Positions 44,992 to 53,885 of a stretch of DNA of 64,000 nt are shown here, in pieces. The stretch is from Mycobacterium avium subsp. avium. Lineage in GTDB: Bacteria; Actinomycetota; Actinomycetes; Mycobacteriales; Mycobacteriaceae. A program made the position numbers and the translations under genes. A model generated the notes under the pieces. That model saw only the letters and a list, made by a program, of their open reading frames with translations, made no database searches and had not been told where the DNA came from. The stretch covers positions 1,736,001-1,800,000 of the forward strand of contig NZ_CP046507.1 in assembly GCF_009741445.1 (NCBI RefSeq), in the 5' to 3' direction. Each line of letters starts with the position of its first letter. Positions within the stretch are counted from its first letter, which is position 1.

Positions 44992-45045
44992 GTTTATTGT
45001 GAAGTGGAGCACAACAGCGGTGTCCAATGAGCTGCGTCACCCGCC

Positions 45046-46356
45046 TCAGGTGGGTTTGAGCGCGGAGCCCCGACGCCACTGATCCCAGCTCAGCGTCCAA
45101 TCGCCGTTCTGCGCCAGCGTCAGCGGCGGCCCGCCGCTGTTGCGGACCTCGACCACGTCGCCGGGCACCGAGAAGTCGTAGAACCATTTCGCGTTGTCGG
45201 CGTTGAGGTTCAGGCAGCCGTGCGAGGTGTCCTGGTGGCCCTGCGCCCACACCGTCGCGTCGAGCTCGTGCAGATAGATACCGTCCGAGCTGATCTTGGT
45301 GGCGTAGTTGATGGTTTCGCGATACCCGAGCCGGGAATTCTTGGGCAACCCGAACGTCGAGGAGTCCATGACGACCGGGTTGCCCTTGTCGAGCACGGTG
45401 TAGACGCCCGGCGGGGTCCACAGCGAAATCGACCGACCGCCGATGTTCTCGGTGCCGCCCATCCCCATGGACGTGGGCATGGTGCGCACCAGGACGCCGT
45501 TGTCGAACACGCTGACCTGGTGGGTGGCGTCGTCGGCGATCGAGACGTGCGCGTCGCCGATGCGGAATGACACCCGGCTGTCGTCCTGCCCGAACAGGCC
45601 GTCGCCCAACGCAATTCCGTAGATCTTCGCCTCGGCAGTGACGGTGGTGCCGGGCGCGTAGTAATGCTCGGGGCGCCAGTGCGCGTTTTGGCCGTCCACC
45701 CAGAACCACGAGCCCGTGACCTTCGGATTGGTGGTCACGTTCAGGTGCCGCTCGGCGGCGGCCCGGTCGGCGATCTGCTCGTCGAAGTGCGCGACGATCA
45801 CCGTCCCGACGCCGTAGCTCGCGCCGTCGCGCAGCGGCGATTCCGACGTGGTGGTGAACGACACCTTGGTCTGGTTCGAGGGCCGCAGCGTGGAGAACGT
45901 CGAAACCTGTTTGGTCTCAACACCATCGGTGCCGCGGCTGGTGATCGTCAGCGTGTAGTTGCGGCCGTAGCCCAACGCGACGGTGGGTTTCCACACCAGG
46001 TTGTCGGGGGTCATCACGCCCTGCACCGCCGTGCCGCCCTCGTTGACCATTTCGACGCCGGCCAGGGTGCCCGTCTCGGCCTTGACCAGCACCGGCGCGA
46101 CCGGGTCGACATTCCGCGCGCCGGGGCCCGGGGTGATCCTCACGCGCGCCGGCCCAGTGGTTTTCGGGGCGGCACCGCCGGGGCAACCGCCGTGCGGGCA
46201 CGGTGCGGCCTCCGCCAGTTGGATAGCGCCGGCCACCGCGACGACGACGAACACCGCGGCCAGGAATCGGCGCGGCCGGCGGACGCCGAGGATGCGGCCG
46301 ACGAGCCGATCGCTGCTCTTGGACGCCATGACGCTGTTCGAATCCCGCTTCCTCAT
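45046..46356 (-). CDS. L,D-transpeptidase (YkuD) with immunoglobulin-like domain
   Basis: 436 residues from the ATG at 46356 (another ATG lies nine codons downstream). An N-terminal signal/anchor helix at about 27-45 (FLAAVFVVVAVAGAIQLAEA) is followed by a Cys-containing linker. Two bacterial Ig-like domains come next (LTITSRGTDGVETKQVSTFS; HFDEQIADRAAAERHLNVTT), then the YkuD domain with catalytic HGC in TSHGCLNLNADNAKWFYDF. It makes 3-3 cross-links in peptidoglycan, outside the membrane; it resembles LdtMt5/LdtMt4-type enzymes. Divergent from the next gene. Confidence 0.9.
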   Translation of the reverse strand: MRKRDSNSVMASKSSDRLVGRILGVRRPRRFLAAVFVVVAVAGAIQLAEAAPCPHGGCPGGAAPKTTGPARVRITPGPGARNVDPVAPVLVKAETGTLAGVEMVNEGGTAVQGVMTPDNLVWKPTVALGYGRNYTLTITSRGTDGVETKQVSTFSTLRPSNQTKVSFTTTSESPLRDGASYGVGTVIVAHFDEQIADRAAAERHLNVTTNPKVTGSWFWVDGQNAHWRPEHYYAPGTTVTAEAKIYGIALGDGLFGQDDSRVSFRIGDAHVSIADDATHQVSVFDNGVLVRTMPTSMGMGGTENIGGRSISLWTPPGVYTVLDKGNPVVMDSSTFGLPKNSRLGYRETINYATKISSDGIYLHELDATVWAQGHQDTSHGCLNLNADNAKWFYDFSVPGDVVEVRNSGGPPLTLAQNGDWTLSWDQWRRGSALKPT

Positions 46357-46451
46357 CACCCGCCGACGATGGTGTGCTCGATGTTGTAGGTCAGGTATCC
46401 CGGGACGTACCGTTTTTAAACCGACCGGCATCCGCGGGAGAGCATGGCTTC

Positions 46452-47246
46452 ATGGCCGACGAGGACCTCGACACTCTCTACTGGGTGCCGCCGCAGCAGT
46501 TCACCGCCGAGCGCGCCCGGCTGGCCGCGGCGGCCTCGGCGCGTGGCGACGATGCCGCGGCCCAACGGATTTCGGCGGCCCGCAAACCCACCGCGGCGGC
46601 CTGGATCGTCAACCGGTTGGCCTTGCGGCACAAGGACGCCCGACAGCGGCTGGCCGACCTCGGTGAGCGGTTGCGGGCCGCGCACGCCGCTTTGGACGGG
46701 GCGCGCATTCGCGAATTGTCCGCCGAGCAGCACCGGCTCATCGACGAACTCACCGGCGCCGCGCTGCGGGCGGCCGACGTGCGCACGCCGTCGGCCGCCG
46801 TCCGCGAAGACCTGACCGGCACGCTGCAAGCCGCCGTCGCCGACCCGCAGGTGCGGGCGCGCCTGGGCCGGCTCACCCGGCCCGAGCGGTGGTCGGGCTT
46901 CGGTGACTTGGGTGACTTGGCTGACGTGGGTGACGCCCCGAGCCCCGAGCCCGAGCCGGCGAACCGAAAGCCGGCGCGCGCCGCCGCGCAGAACCGGCAG
47001 GCGCAGCGGCTGCGCGCCGCCGTCGCCGCCGCCGAAGACGCCATAGCCCGGGCCGACGCGGAGTTGTCCGAGGGCAGGGCCCGACGCGATGCGGCCCGGC
47101 AGCGGCGCGACGCGGCGGCCCGGGAGCTGCGGGACGCCGAGCGGGAACTGCGCGGCGCCGAGGGCGACTACGACACGGCGGAAAAGGCCAGCCGCGCCGC
47201 CGCGGAAACGCTGCAGCAGGCCAGGGCCCGGCTACGACAGGGCTGA
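46452..47246 (+). CDS. Helical coiled-coil hypothetical protein
   Basis: 264 residues from the ATG at 46452. The N-terminal part (LYWVPPQQFTAERARLAA, RKPTAAAWIVNRLALRH) is conserved-looking and globular; a short GDLGDLADVGD repeat follows. Residues about 175-262 form a long Ala/Arg/Glu coiled coil (LRAAVAAAEDAIARADAELS and beyond). I do not recognise the family beyond mycobacterial hypothetical proteins. It lies between an L,D-transpeptidase gene (divergent) and an oxidoreductase gene. Confidence 0.7.
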   Translation: MADEDLDTLYWVPPQQFTAERARLAAAASARGDDAAAQRISAARKPTAAAWIVNRLALRHKDARQRLADLGERLRAAHAALDGARIRELSAEQHRLIDELTGAALRAADVRTPSAAVREDLTGTLQAAVADPQVRARLGRLTRPERWSGFGDLGDLADVGDAPSPEPEPANRKPARAAAQNRQAQRLRAAVAAAEDAIARADAELSEGRARRDAARQRRDAAARELRDAERELRGAEGDYDTAEKASRAAAETLQQARARLRQG

Positions 47247-47290
47247 GCCCGCGGCGTTTCTTCGGGCCGGGCCGGGGTATCAGCACTGCC

Positions 47291-48811
47291 GTGACTTCTT
47301 TGTGGATGAGCGAGCGCACCGAACGTCCTTGGGCCGCAAGCCAGCTTGACCAGGGGCCGGCGTCCGCCGACGTGATCGTGGTGGGCGCCGGAATCACCGG
47401 CCTGATGACGGCGGCGCTGCTGGCCCGCGCGGGCAAGGACGTGCTGGTGCTGGAGGCGCGCACGGTGGGCGCCTGCGCGACCGGCAACACCACCGCGAAA
47501 ATCAGCCTGCTGCAAGGCAGCCAGCTGTCCAAGGTGCTGCCGCGGCACGGCCGGGAGGTGACGCGCGCGTACGTGGACGGCAACCGCGAGGGCCAGGAAT
47601 GGGTGTTGGGCCACTGCGAGGCGCACGGCGTGGCGGTGCAACGCGAAGACGCCTACACCTACGCCCAGTCCGTCCGGGGCGTGCCGTCGGCGCGCGCCGA
47701 GTTCGAGGCCTGTCAGGCGGTCGGGCTCCCGGTGGTGTGGCAGGACGACGCCGAGGTGCCGTTCGCCTATCACGGCGGGGTGCGCCTGGCCGACCAGGCG
47801 CAGTTCGACCCGATGCCCTTCCTCGACTCGCTGGCCGTCGAACTGCTCGGCCGCGGCGGCCGGCTGGTCGAGCACACCCGGGTGCGGCGCGTGTCCTGGC
47901 GCGGCAAGGGGGTGCGCGTCCACGCCAACCAGGGCAGCGATGCCGCCGGCCACGACGTCGAACTGCACGCCGACCAGCTGGTGCTCGCCACCGGCATCCC
48001 TATCCTGGATCGCGGCGGCTATTTCGCCCGGGTCAAGCCCAGCCGGTCCTACTGCCTGGCCTTCAAGGTCCCCGGCAACATCACCCGGCCGATGATGATC
48101 TCCACCGACTCGCCGACCCGTTCGGTGCGGTACGCGCCGGTGCCCGACGGGGAGCGGCTGATCGTGGGCGGCGCGGGTCATACCGTGGGCCGCGAGAAGA
48201 GCCCGTCCGCTGCGCTGGACGAACTGTCGGCGTGGACCCGCAAGCATTTTCCGGGTGCGGTGCAGACTCACTTCTGGTCGGCCCAGGACTACACGCCCAT
48301 CGACCACCTGCCCTACGTGGGCCCCATCCTGCCCAACAGCGAAACGATTTTCGTGGCAACGGGTTTCAACAAGTGGGGGATGACCAACGGGGCCGCGGCG
48401 GCGTTGGCGCTGTCCAGCCGGATCCTGGGCGGGCGAATGGACTGGGCGCGCGCGTTCGCCAGCTGGAGCCCGCACGAGCTGTCGGGTCTGGCCACCGCCG
48501 TGCAGGCCAACCTCGAGGTCGGCTTCAACCTGACCAAGGGCTGGATCACTCCGGCGGTGCGGATCGGGCGCCGCAGCCCGGTCGACGGTGACGGCGGTGT
48601 GGTCAGCGGCCCGCCGTGGCACCTACAGGCCCGCTGCCGCGTCGACGGCACCGAGCACCGCGTGTCACCGGTGTGTCCCCATCTGGGCGGCATCGTGAAC
48701 TGGAACGACGCCGACAAGGCGTGGGAATGCCCGCTGCACGGGTCGCGCTTCGCACCCGACGGCACCCTGCTGGAAGGACCGGCGACCCGGGACCTGACCG
48801 CGTCGCGCTGA
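47291..48811 (+). CDS. FAD-dependent oxidoreductase with C-terminal Rieske domain
   Basis: 506 residues, GTG start. N-terminal glycine-oxidase-type FAD fold with VIVVGAGITGLMTAALLARAG at about 28-48 and a late FVATGFNKWGMTNGAAAALA motif. Residues about 425-500 form a Rieske [2Fe-2S] domain with CPHLGG and CPLHGSRF as the two CxH pairs. The DadA/Rieske fusion is known in many actinobacteria; its substrate is unknown. The fused iron-sulfur centre suggests electron transfer to the flavin. It converges with a methyltransferase, five bases apart. Confidence 0.9.
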   Translation: MTSLWMSERTERPWAASQLDQGPASADVIVVGAGITGLMTAALLARAGKDVLVLEARTVGACATGNTTAKISLLQGSQLSKVLPRHGREVTRAYVDGNREGQEWVLGHCEAHGVAVQREDAYTYAQSVRGVPSARAEFEACQAVGLPVVWQDDAEVPFAYHGGVRLADQAQFDPMPFLDSLAVELLGRGGRLVEHTRVRRVSWRGKGVRVHANQGSDAAGHDVELHADQLVLATGIPILDRGGYFARVKPSRSYCLAFKVPGNITRPMMISTDSPTRSVRYAPVPDGERLIVGGAGHTVGREKSPSAALDELSAWTRKHFPGAVQTHFWSAQDYTPIDHLPYVGPILPNSETIFVATGFNKWGMTNGAAAALALSSRILGGRMDWARAFASWSPHELSGLATAVQANLEVGFNLTKGWITPAVRIGRRSPVDGDGGVVSGPPWHLQARCRVDGTEHRVSPVCPHLGGIVNWNDADKAWECPLHGSRFAPDGTLLEGPATRDLTASR

Positions 48812-48816
48812 GCGAC

Positions 48817-49866
48817 TCACCCGGCGCGCGTCTTGGCGAAGACGATCCAGCGCAGTTCGATCGGGGAGTCGTCCCGTTCGACGTCGAACACGTCGAGGCC
48901 ACCGGCCCAACCCTCGAACCACCCGGTGGGCGGCCAGGATTCGGCGGGCGAATGGGTCTTCTCGTACTCGTAGGCGGAGTCGTCGGCGACGAGCGCGAGC
49001 GGCAGCCCGCCCGCCGCGCCCATCACCTCGTCGCGGGTGAAGACCATGCTGTTGCACTGCTGACTGAATTGCACCGCGGCGGCGTCGGGAACGTAGCCGT
49101 CGCGGGCCAGGAAGGTGTTGAAGACCAGCCGTCCGCCGGGCGCCAGGCATTCGGCGGCGAGTTCGAACATGCCGCGCAACTCGTGGGCGGTGCGGAAGTC
49201 GGGCACCACCTCGGAGAGCACCATCAGCTGGTAGCGGTCGCGGGTATTCTCCATCGCCGTGAACACGTCGCTTTGAATAACGTTGACGCCCAAGGATTCC
49301 CGCTCGGCATCGGCGCGCATCGCCTCGGCGAACTTCGCGGTCATCTCCACCGCGTCCACCGGGTGACCGCGCCGGGCCAGCGCCAGCGCGTTGCGCCCGG
49401 TCCCCGCGCCGACGTCGAGCACCCGATAGGTGGCGGGGTCGTCGGCCTCGGCGGCCAGGGTCAGCACCCGCGCGTCGGGCTCGGTGCCGAACAGCGGCGG
49501 CGGACGCACGGCCACCCACTGTTCGTAGTCGGCCTCGATGGTGCGCCAGTCGGCCTGGACGTGGAAGTTCACGCCCGTGCCGAACGGGGCGTGATACGAG
49601 ATGAGCACGTCCGACCGGGGGGAGGCCTTGAAGGCCTTGGCCAGTTCGACTTCCAGCGCCGAGCGCAGCTGCGCGAACTGCTCGGGGGCATACCAGACGC
49701 CCAGGGTGGCGCAGACGTTGCCACACAACTGGAGGTATTCGTCGATCATGGCCGGGACGGCCGGCACCCTGATGGTGCCCTCGGCCGACGTGCGGCGGTA
49801 GATCCGCCGGATCACCGCCTCGCGCAGCAGCGACGGATCGAACGAGCGATTCGGCGGATCCTGCAC
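48817..49866 (-). CDS. SAM-dependent methyltransferase
   Basis: 349 residues. A helical N-terminal region of about 130 residues (FDPSLLREAVIRRIYRRTSAEG) precedes the class I fold: YRVLDVGAGTGRNALALARRG as motif I, VDAVEMTAKFAEAM, then NVIQSDVF and LVLSEVVPDFR. The later part contains GGRLVFNTFLARDGYVPD. Acceptor unknown. It is followed 58 bases upstream in coordinate by a GT1 glycosyltransferase end on the same strand, so the two could form one unit making a methylated glycoconjugate. Confidence 0.82.
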   Translation of the reverse strand: MQDPPNRSFDPSLLREAVIRRIYRRTSAEGTIRVPAVPAMIDEYLQLCGNVCATLGVWYAPEQFAQLRSALEVELAKAFKASPRSDVLISYHAPFGTGVNFHVQADWRTIEADYEQWVAVRPPPLFGTEPDARVLTLAAEADDPATYRVLDVGAGTGRNALALARRGHPVDAVEMTAKFAEAMRADAERESLGVNVIQSDVFTAMENTRDRYQLMVLSEVVPDFRTAHELRGMFELAAECLAPGGRLVFNTFLARDGYVPDAAAVQFSQQCNSMVFTRDEVMGAAGGLPLALVADDSAYEYEKTHSPAESWPPTGWFEGWAGGLDVFDVERDDSPIELRWIVFAKTRAG

Positions 49867-49924
49867 CAGAACCTTCTACACGACGGGCCGGCTTTGCACC
49901 ACCGCCCGGGCACCCCGGCGCCGA

Positions 49925-51097
49925 TCAGCCCCCGCGGGCGGCGTCCTCGAGCAGATCCGCCGCGGCCGCGACGCTTTCGCCGGGTTTGGTCATCCGGGTG
50001 GCGACCTCCCGGGCCCGGTCGTGGTAGCGCCCGTCCAGCACACAGCGAAGATCGGCGGTCAATGAGTCCAGGGTGGACGCCGAGAACGCGCGCGCGAGGC
50101 CGACTTCCAACGCGCTGACCGCCTCAGCCCAGACCGGCTGATCGAGCCACAACCACAGGATCAGCATCGGCACGCCGGCCCGCAAACCCGCGGCGGTGGT
50201 GCCGGACCCGCCGTGGTGCACCACCGCGCGGCAGGCCGGAAAGACCGCGGCGTGGTTGACCGCCGGCACGATTTTCACGTGGTCCTCGGGCGGGATGCCG
50301 GTGAAATCGTTTGGGCCACTGCAGATCAACGCCCGTTCACCCACCCGCGCGCAGGCAGCGCTGATCACCGCGACCGTCTCGGCGGGGGAGCTGACGGGGG
50401 TGCTGCCGAAGCCGAAGTAGACGGGCGCGGTCCCGTCGGCGATCCAGGACAGTACTTCGTCGTCGACGCCGGTCGGCAGGCCCAGGGTCAGCGACCCCAC
50501 GAACGGCCGCCGGTGCCCCGCCGTCGCCCACTGCTCTGCCCGCCCGGGCACGCACAGCTCGTCGTAGGCCTGGATCTCCAGCGCCGCCCGGTCCGATTGC
50601 CCGGCGTCGGCGGGCAAACCGAGCGCCTGACGCTGGGCGGCTTCGGCGGCGGCGGTGACGTGTGACTGTATCCAGCCGAGCTCCAGCGTGTCGGCGGGGA
50701 AGAAGTGCAGCGCCGCCAGCGGGGCGCCGACGCGCTGGGCGACGTTGGCGGCCAGCCGCTGCTCGTTCATCCCGGCCACCAGCAGATCGGCGCCTGCCGC
50801 CAGCGCGGCGAGCGTTTCGCTCTTGGCGGCCCACACCGCGGTGACCCGCTCGGTCAGCTGCGGTAGCGCGCTGATCGGATTCTGCACCGTGTGGACGAAA
50901 TCGGTGGCGGTGTTGATCTGCTCGCGGCTGTCCGGCCCGTAGGCCACCGCGCGCAGTCCGGCCGACTCCGCCAGGCCGAGCTGGTCGGGCGACAGCGCGA
51001 TCCGGACGTCGTGGCCGCGGCCCTGCAACTCCCGGGCGACGGCGGCGCAGGGTTCGACGTCGCCCCGGCTGCCGTAGGTGGCCAGCACAATCTTCAT
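49925..51097 (-). CDS. GT1-family glycosyltransferase
   Basis: 390 residues from the ATG at 51097. N-terminal KIVLATYGSRGDVEPCAAVARELQ, with PVYFGFGSTPVSSP at the domain border. The donor site VVHHGGSGTTAAGLRAGVPM is the hallmark of sterol/macrolide/glycopeptidolipid glycosyltransferases. Related mycobacterial enzymes (Rv1524, Rv1526c, GPL rhamnosyltransferases) decorate lipids. Donor and acceptor are not deducible. It lies upstream of the methyltransferase gene on the same strand. Confidence 0.9.
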   Translation of the reverse strand: MKIVLATYGSRGDVEPCAAVARELQGRGHDVRIALSPDQLGLAESAGLRAVAYGPDSREQINTATDFVHTVQNPISALPQLTERVTAVWAAKSETLAALAAGADLLVAGMNEQRLAANVAQRVGAPLAALHFFPADTLELGWIQSHVTAAAEAAQRQALGLPADAGQSDRAALEIQAYDELCVPGRAEQWATAGHRRPFVGSLTLGLPTGVDDEVLSWIADGTAPVYFGFGSTPVSSPAETVAVISAACARVGERALICSGPNDFTGIPPEDHVKIVPAVNHAAVFPACRAVVHHGGSGTTAAGLRAGVPMLILWLWLDQPVWAEAVSALEVGLARAFSASTLDSLTADLRCVLDGRYHDRAREVATRMTKPGESVAAAADLLEDAARGG

Positions 51098-51557
51098 CAA
51101 CCAACCTCACTCACGGATGCTGCTCCGAATCCAAGCAGAACACCCCCCGGGCCGCCCGCCCGCAAGGTCCCGGCGGGCCCGCGGGCCGAGGTGACCACGG
51201 TTTTTGCTGGAAGCGCGCGGCTGAGACCGCACTGAGAACAATTTGCTCACGACGCGTCATACCCTTGTCGATCGCAGCCGTCACGCCCCGGTAACCTAGC
51301 GTTAACCCACCGCAACAATTTCGCTGTATTCGTGAACGTGGGCGACAGTTGCAGATGTGTGCGACCGATCCTGGACAGTTGGGGGCTCTCATCCGGCTGG
51401 ACTTCGATGCGGTACCGGCAGTACCAGAAGGATTGCGATTTGTTTGCTGCTCAGGTGGCTATCCCCAGATCACGTCCCACATCACGCACGCCCGGCATGA
51501 CCCGCGCTGACGCCATCCGTCCCGGCACGGCCAGCGCAGCGATCGGAGGAGAACGAC
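51098..51557. other. Noncoding region upstream of the PPE gene
   Basis: 460 bases between the divergent GT1 and PPE genes. The stretch 51230-51320 is less GC-rich (ACAATTTG, CGTTAACC, AACAATTTCGC) and likely holds the promoters. GGAGGAG lies about six bases before the PPE start. No PE gene, RNA gene or convincing small frame was found in it. Confidence 0.5.
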
Positions 51558-52943
51558 ATGGACTTCGCGGTACTACCGCCGGAGGTTAACTCCGCGCGGA
51601 TGTACGCCGGTCCGGGGTCGGGACCCATGCTGGCCGCGGCGATGGCGTGGGACGAGCTGGCCGCCACCCTGCATTCGACGGCGGACTCCTATCAGGCGGA
51701 GATCACCGCCCTGACCTCCGGGCCGTGGGTCGGGCCGTCGGCGGCCGCGATGATCGCGGCGATCACGCCCTACCTGACGTGGATGCGCACCACCGGAGCC
51801 CAGGCCGAAGAGACCGCCAACAACGCCCGGGCGGCGGCCTTCGCCTACGAGACGGCGTTCGCCGAGACGGTGCCGCCCCCGGTGGTCACGGCCAACCGCA
51901 CGCTGCTCGCCCAGCTGGTCGCGACCAACATCCTGGGGCAGAACACGCCGGCGATCGCCACCACCGAGGCGGAGTACGCCGAGATGTGGGCGCGCGACGC
52001 GGCCGCCATGTACGGCTACGCCGGCGCCGCCGCCGCGGCGACCCGGCTGACCCCGTTCACCCAACCGGATCCGACCACCAACTCCGGCGCCGATCAGTCG
52101 CAGGCGGTGTCGAAGGCCGCGGCCACCGCCGCCGGCAGCACCCGCAACACCGTGACGCAGCAGCCGTTCTCGGCGGTGCCCAACATGCTGAACAACCTTG
52201 CGGTGTCGCCGAACGCGCTCGGCGACCCGTCGGTGACCGACCTGCTGGGGCTGGAGAGCGACCTGATCGCGATCTTCCTCGACGCGCCGGCCAGCGTGGT
52301 CGGGATGGGCGTCGACGCACCCTCGGCCACGATCGCGCTGCCCTTCGACATCGCCGGCGCCCTGACCGGTTTCCACACCGACGACATCGTCAGTGGCTGG
52401 GCCGGCGTGCAACCCTGGCCGGGCACCGGAGCGGTGCCGCCGTCGCCGTTCCCGGTCATCACCAACCCGGCGGGCGGTTTCGGGACGCTGGCGTCGGCGG
52501 GCCTGGGCCAGGCGAAAACCGTCGGAACCTTGTCGGTGCCGCCGACGTGGACGGCCGCGGCTCCGGCGATCCGGCCGGCCGCCCTGGCGCTGCCGGCCAC
52601 CACGGTGACCGCCGCCGCCGAAACCGCGGCCACCGCCGCACCCGCTGGCACCGGGAGTTTGTTCGGCGAGATGGCCGCGGCGGGTTTGGCCGGGCGCGCG
52701 ATGGCCGGCACCACCGGCCTCGGTCGCGAGCGGGCCCGGGCCGAGGCCGCCAAGGCGCCGCGCGAACCGGGCCAAGAACCGGGCAAGGCGCCGAAACAGG
52801 AGCCGGCGGCGCCGGCAGTCAGCGCGGGCGGACCGATCACCAGCATCGCCGCCGAGCTGCGCGAGCTGGCATCGCTGCGGGACGCGGGGATCCTGACGCA
52901 GCAGGAATTCGAAGAACAGAAGAAGCGCCTGCTGCCAAGCTGA
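51558..52943 (+). CDS. PPE-SVP family protein with a SHOCT-like C-terminus
   Basis: 461 residues. PPE domain over residues 1-175: MDFAVLPPEVNSARMYAGPG, SGPWVGPSA (WxG) and YAEMWARDAAAMYGYAG. The SVP motif GTLSVPPTW lies near 325-333. The last 30 residues (ELRELASLRDAGILTQQEF and EEQKKRLL) match the SHOCT oligomerisation module, which is not usual in PPE-SVP proteins. Exported by an ESX system and probably surface located. No PE partner adjoins it, so it would need one from elsewhere or act alone. Confidence 0.9.
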   Translation: MDFAVLPPEVNSARMYAGPGSGPMLAAAMAWDELAATLHSTADSYQAEITALTSGPWVGPSAAAMIAAITPYLTWMRTTGAQAEETANNARAAAFAYETAFAETVPPPVVTANRTLLAQLVATNILGQNTPAIATTEAEYAEMWARDAAAMYGYAGAAAAATRLTPFTQPDPTTNSGADQSQAVSKAAATAAGSTRNTVTQQPFSAVPNMLNNLAVSPNALGDPSVTDLLGLESDLIAIFLDAPASVVGMGVDAPSATIALPFDIAGALTGFHTDDIVSGWAGVQPWPGTGAVPPSPFPVITNPAGGFGTLASAGLGQAKTVGTLSVPPTWTAAAPAIRPAALALPATTVTAAAETAATAAPAGTGSLFGEMAAAGLAGRAMAGTTGLGRERARAEAAKAPREPGQEPGKAPKQEPAAPAVSAGGPITSIAAELRELASLRDAGILTQQEFEEQKKRLLPS

Positions 52944-53037
52944 TTTCGAGGGTTCACTGTGATTTGGCCCTAGCGCCGCGCCCGGGGTGCTACCGTTTGC
53001 TGGCCCTTCGACCGTTCGACGAAATCCGGTAGCACGC

Positions 53038-53805
53038 ATGCCCACCCTCCGCCTCGGCCGCGCCGCCCGGGTTGCCGTGCTCGCGGCGTGCATCGGGTTG
53101 GCCGGCGCGCCGCTCGTCGCGGGGTGTGGCGCCGCCCCTCCGGCCACCACCGCGGCGACCGCGTCGGTGACCACGTCGGCGACCAAAGCCGTTGCAGCAC
53201 AAGATAATCCGTCGTCCACGACCGCTACTCCCGGCCGGTACGGGAATCCCGCGGCCGCCGCCCGCTACTGGGCGGCGCAGTCGCTCGAGGACAACTGCGG
53301 ACTGGTCTCCGTCGCCGACGTGGTGGGCGAAATCACCGGCACCGCACCGAGTGAACGGCAGATGCTCGACCTGGCCGAGTCGACCCCGTCGGGCACCAAT
53401 CCCGGTCCGATCTACGCGCCGCGCAACGACCCCAGCCATTCGGGCCCCAACGCCGGCATCGAGTTGGCCGACCTCGTCGTGCTGCTCGATCACTTCGGCA
53501 TCAAGTCGGAGATGGTCTCGGCGACCGAGCCGGACCGCACCGGCCTGCCCGCGTTGGAGCAATACCTCGCCAAGAACCGCAAGATCATCGCCTTCGTCAA
53601 CTCCTCGGTCATCCTGAACGCCGATGACCAGCGCACCAAAGCCGACCACTTCCTGGTCGTGACGGGCATCGACACGGACACCCAGATCGTGCACCTCAAC
53701 GACCCGGGTATCGACCACGCCGACGAACAGGTCGGTGTCGCCACGTTCATGACGGCCTGGGAGACCAGTGATCAGTCGATCGTGGTGACCGCGGCGCCGA
53801 TCTGA
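53038..53805 (+). CDS. C39-like cysteine peptidase-fold lipoprotein
   Basis: 255 residues from the ATG at 53038. The lipobox LVAGC has its cysteine near residue 30, followed by an Ala/Thr/Ser linker. The folded part carries SLEDNCGLVSVADVVGEITG (probable nucleophile Cys), GIELADLVVLLDHFGIKSEM, DHFLVVTGID (His) and VHLNDPG (Asp/Asn). This is the Peptidase_C39_2 pattern: Cys, His and Asp, as in bacterial papain-like peptidases. It would act outside the membrane; substrate unknown. It is 95 bases after the PPE gene, on the same strand. Confidence 0.78.
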   Translation: MPTLRLGRAARVAVLAACIGLAGAPLVAGCGAAPPATTAATASVTTSATKAVAAQDNPSSTTATPGRYGNPAAAARYWAAQSLEDNCGLVSVADVVGEITGTAPSERQMLDLAESTPSGTNPGPIYAPRNDPSHSGPNAGIELADLVVLLDHFGIKSEMVSATEPDRTGLPALEQYLAKNRKIIAFVNSSVILNADDQRTKADHFLVVTGIDTDTQIVHLNDPGIDHADEQVGVATFMTAWETSDQSIVVTAAPI

Positions 53806-53885
53806 ACGGTGGTGCGGCCCCGGCGTTTCGGGCACAGTGAGCACAGCGAACAATAGTGTGCAGTTGCGCCGAGTGAAGGTGGGTG

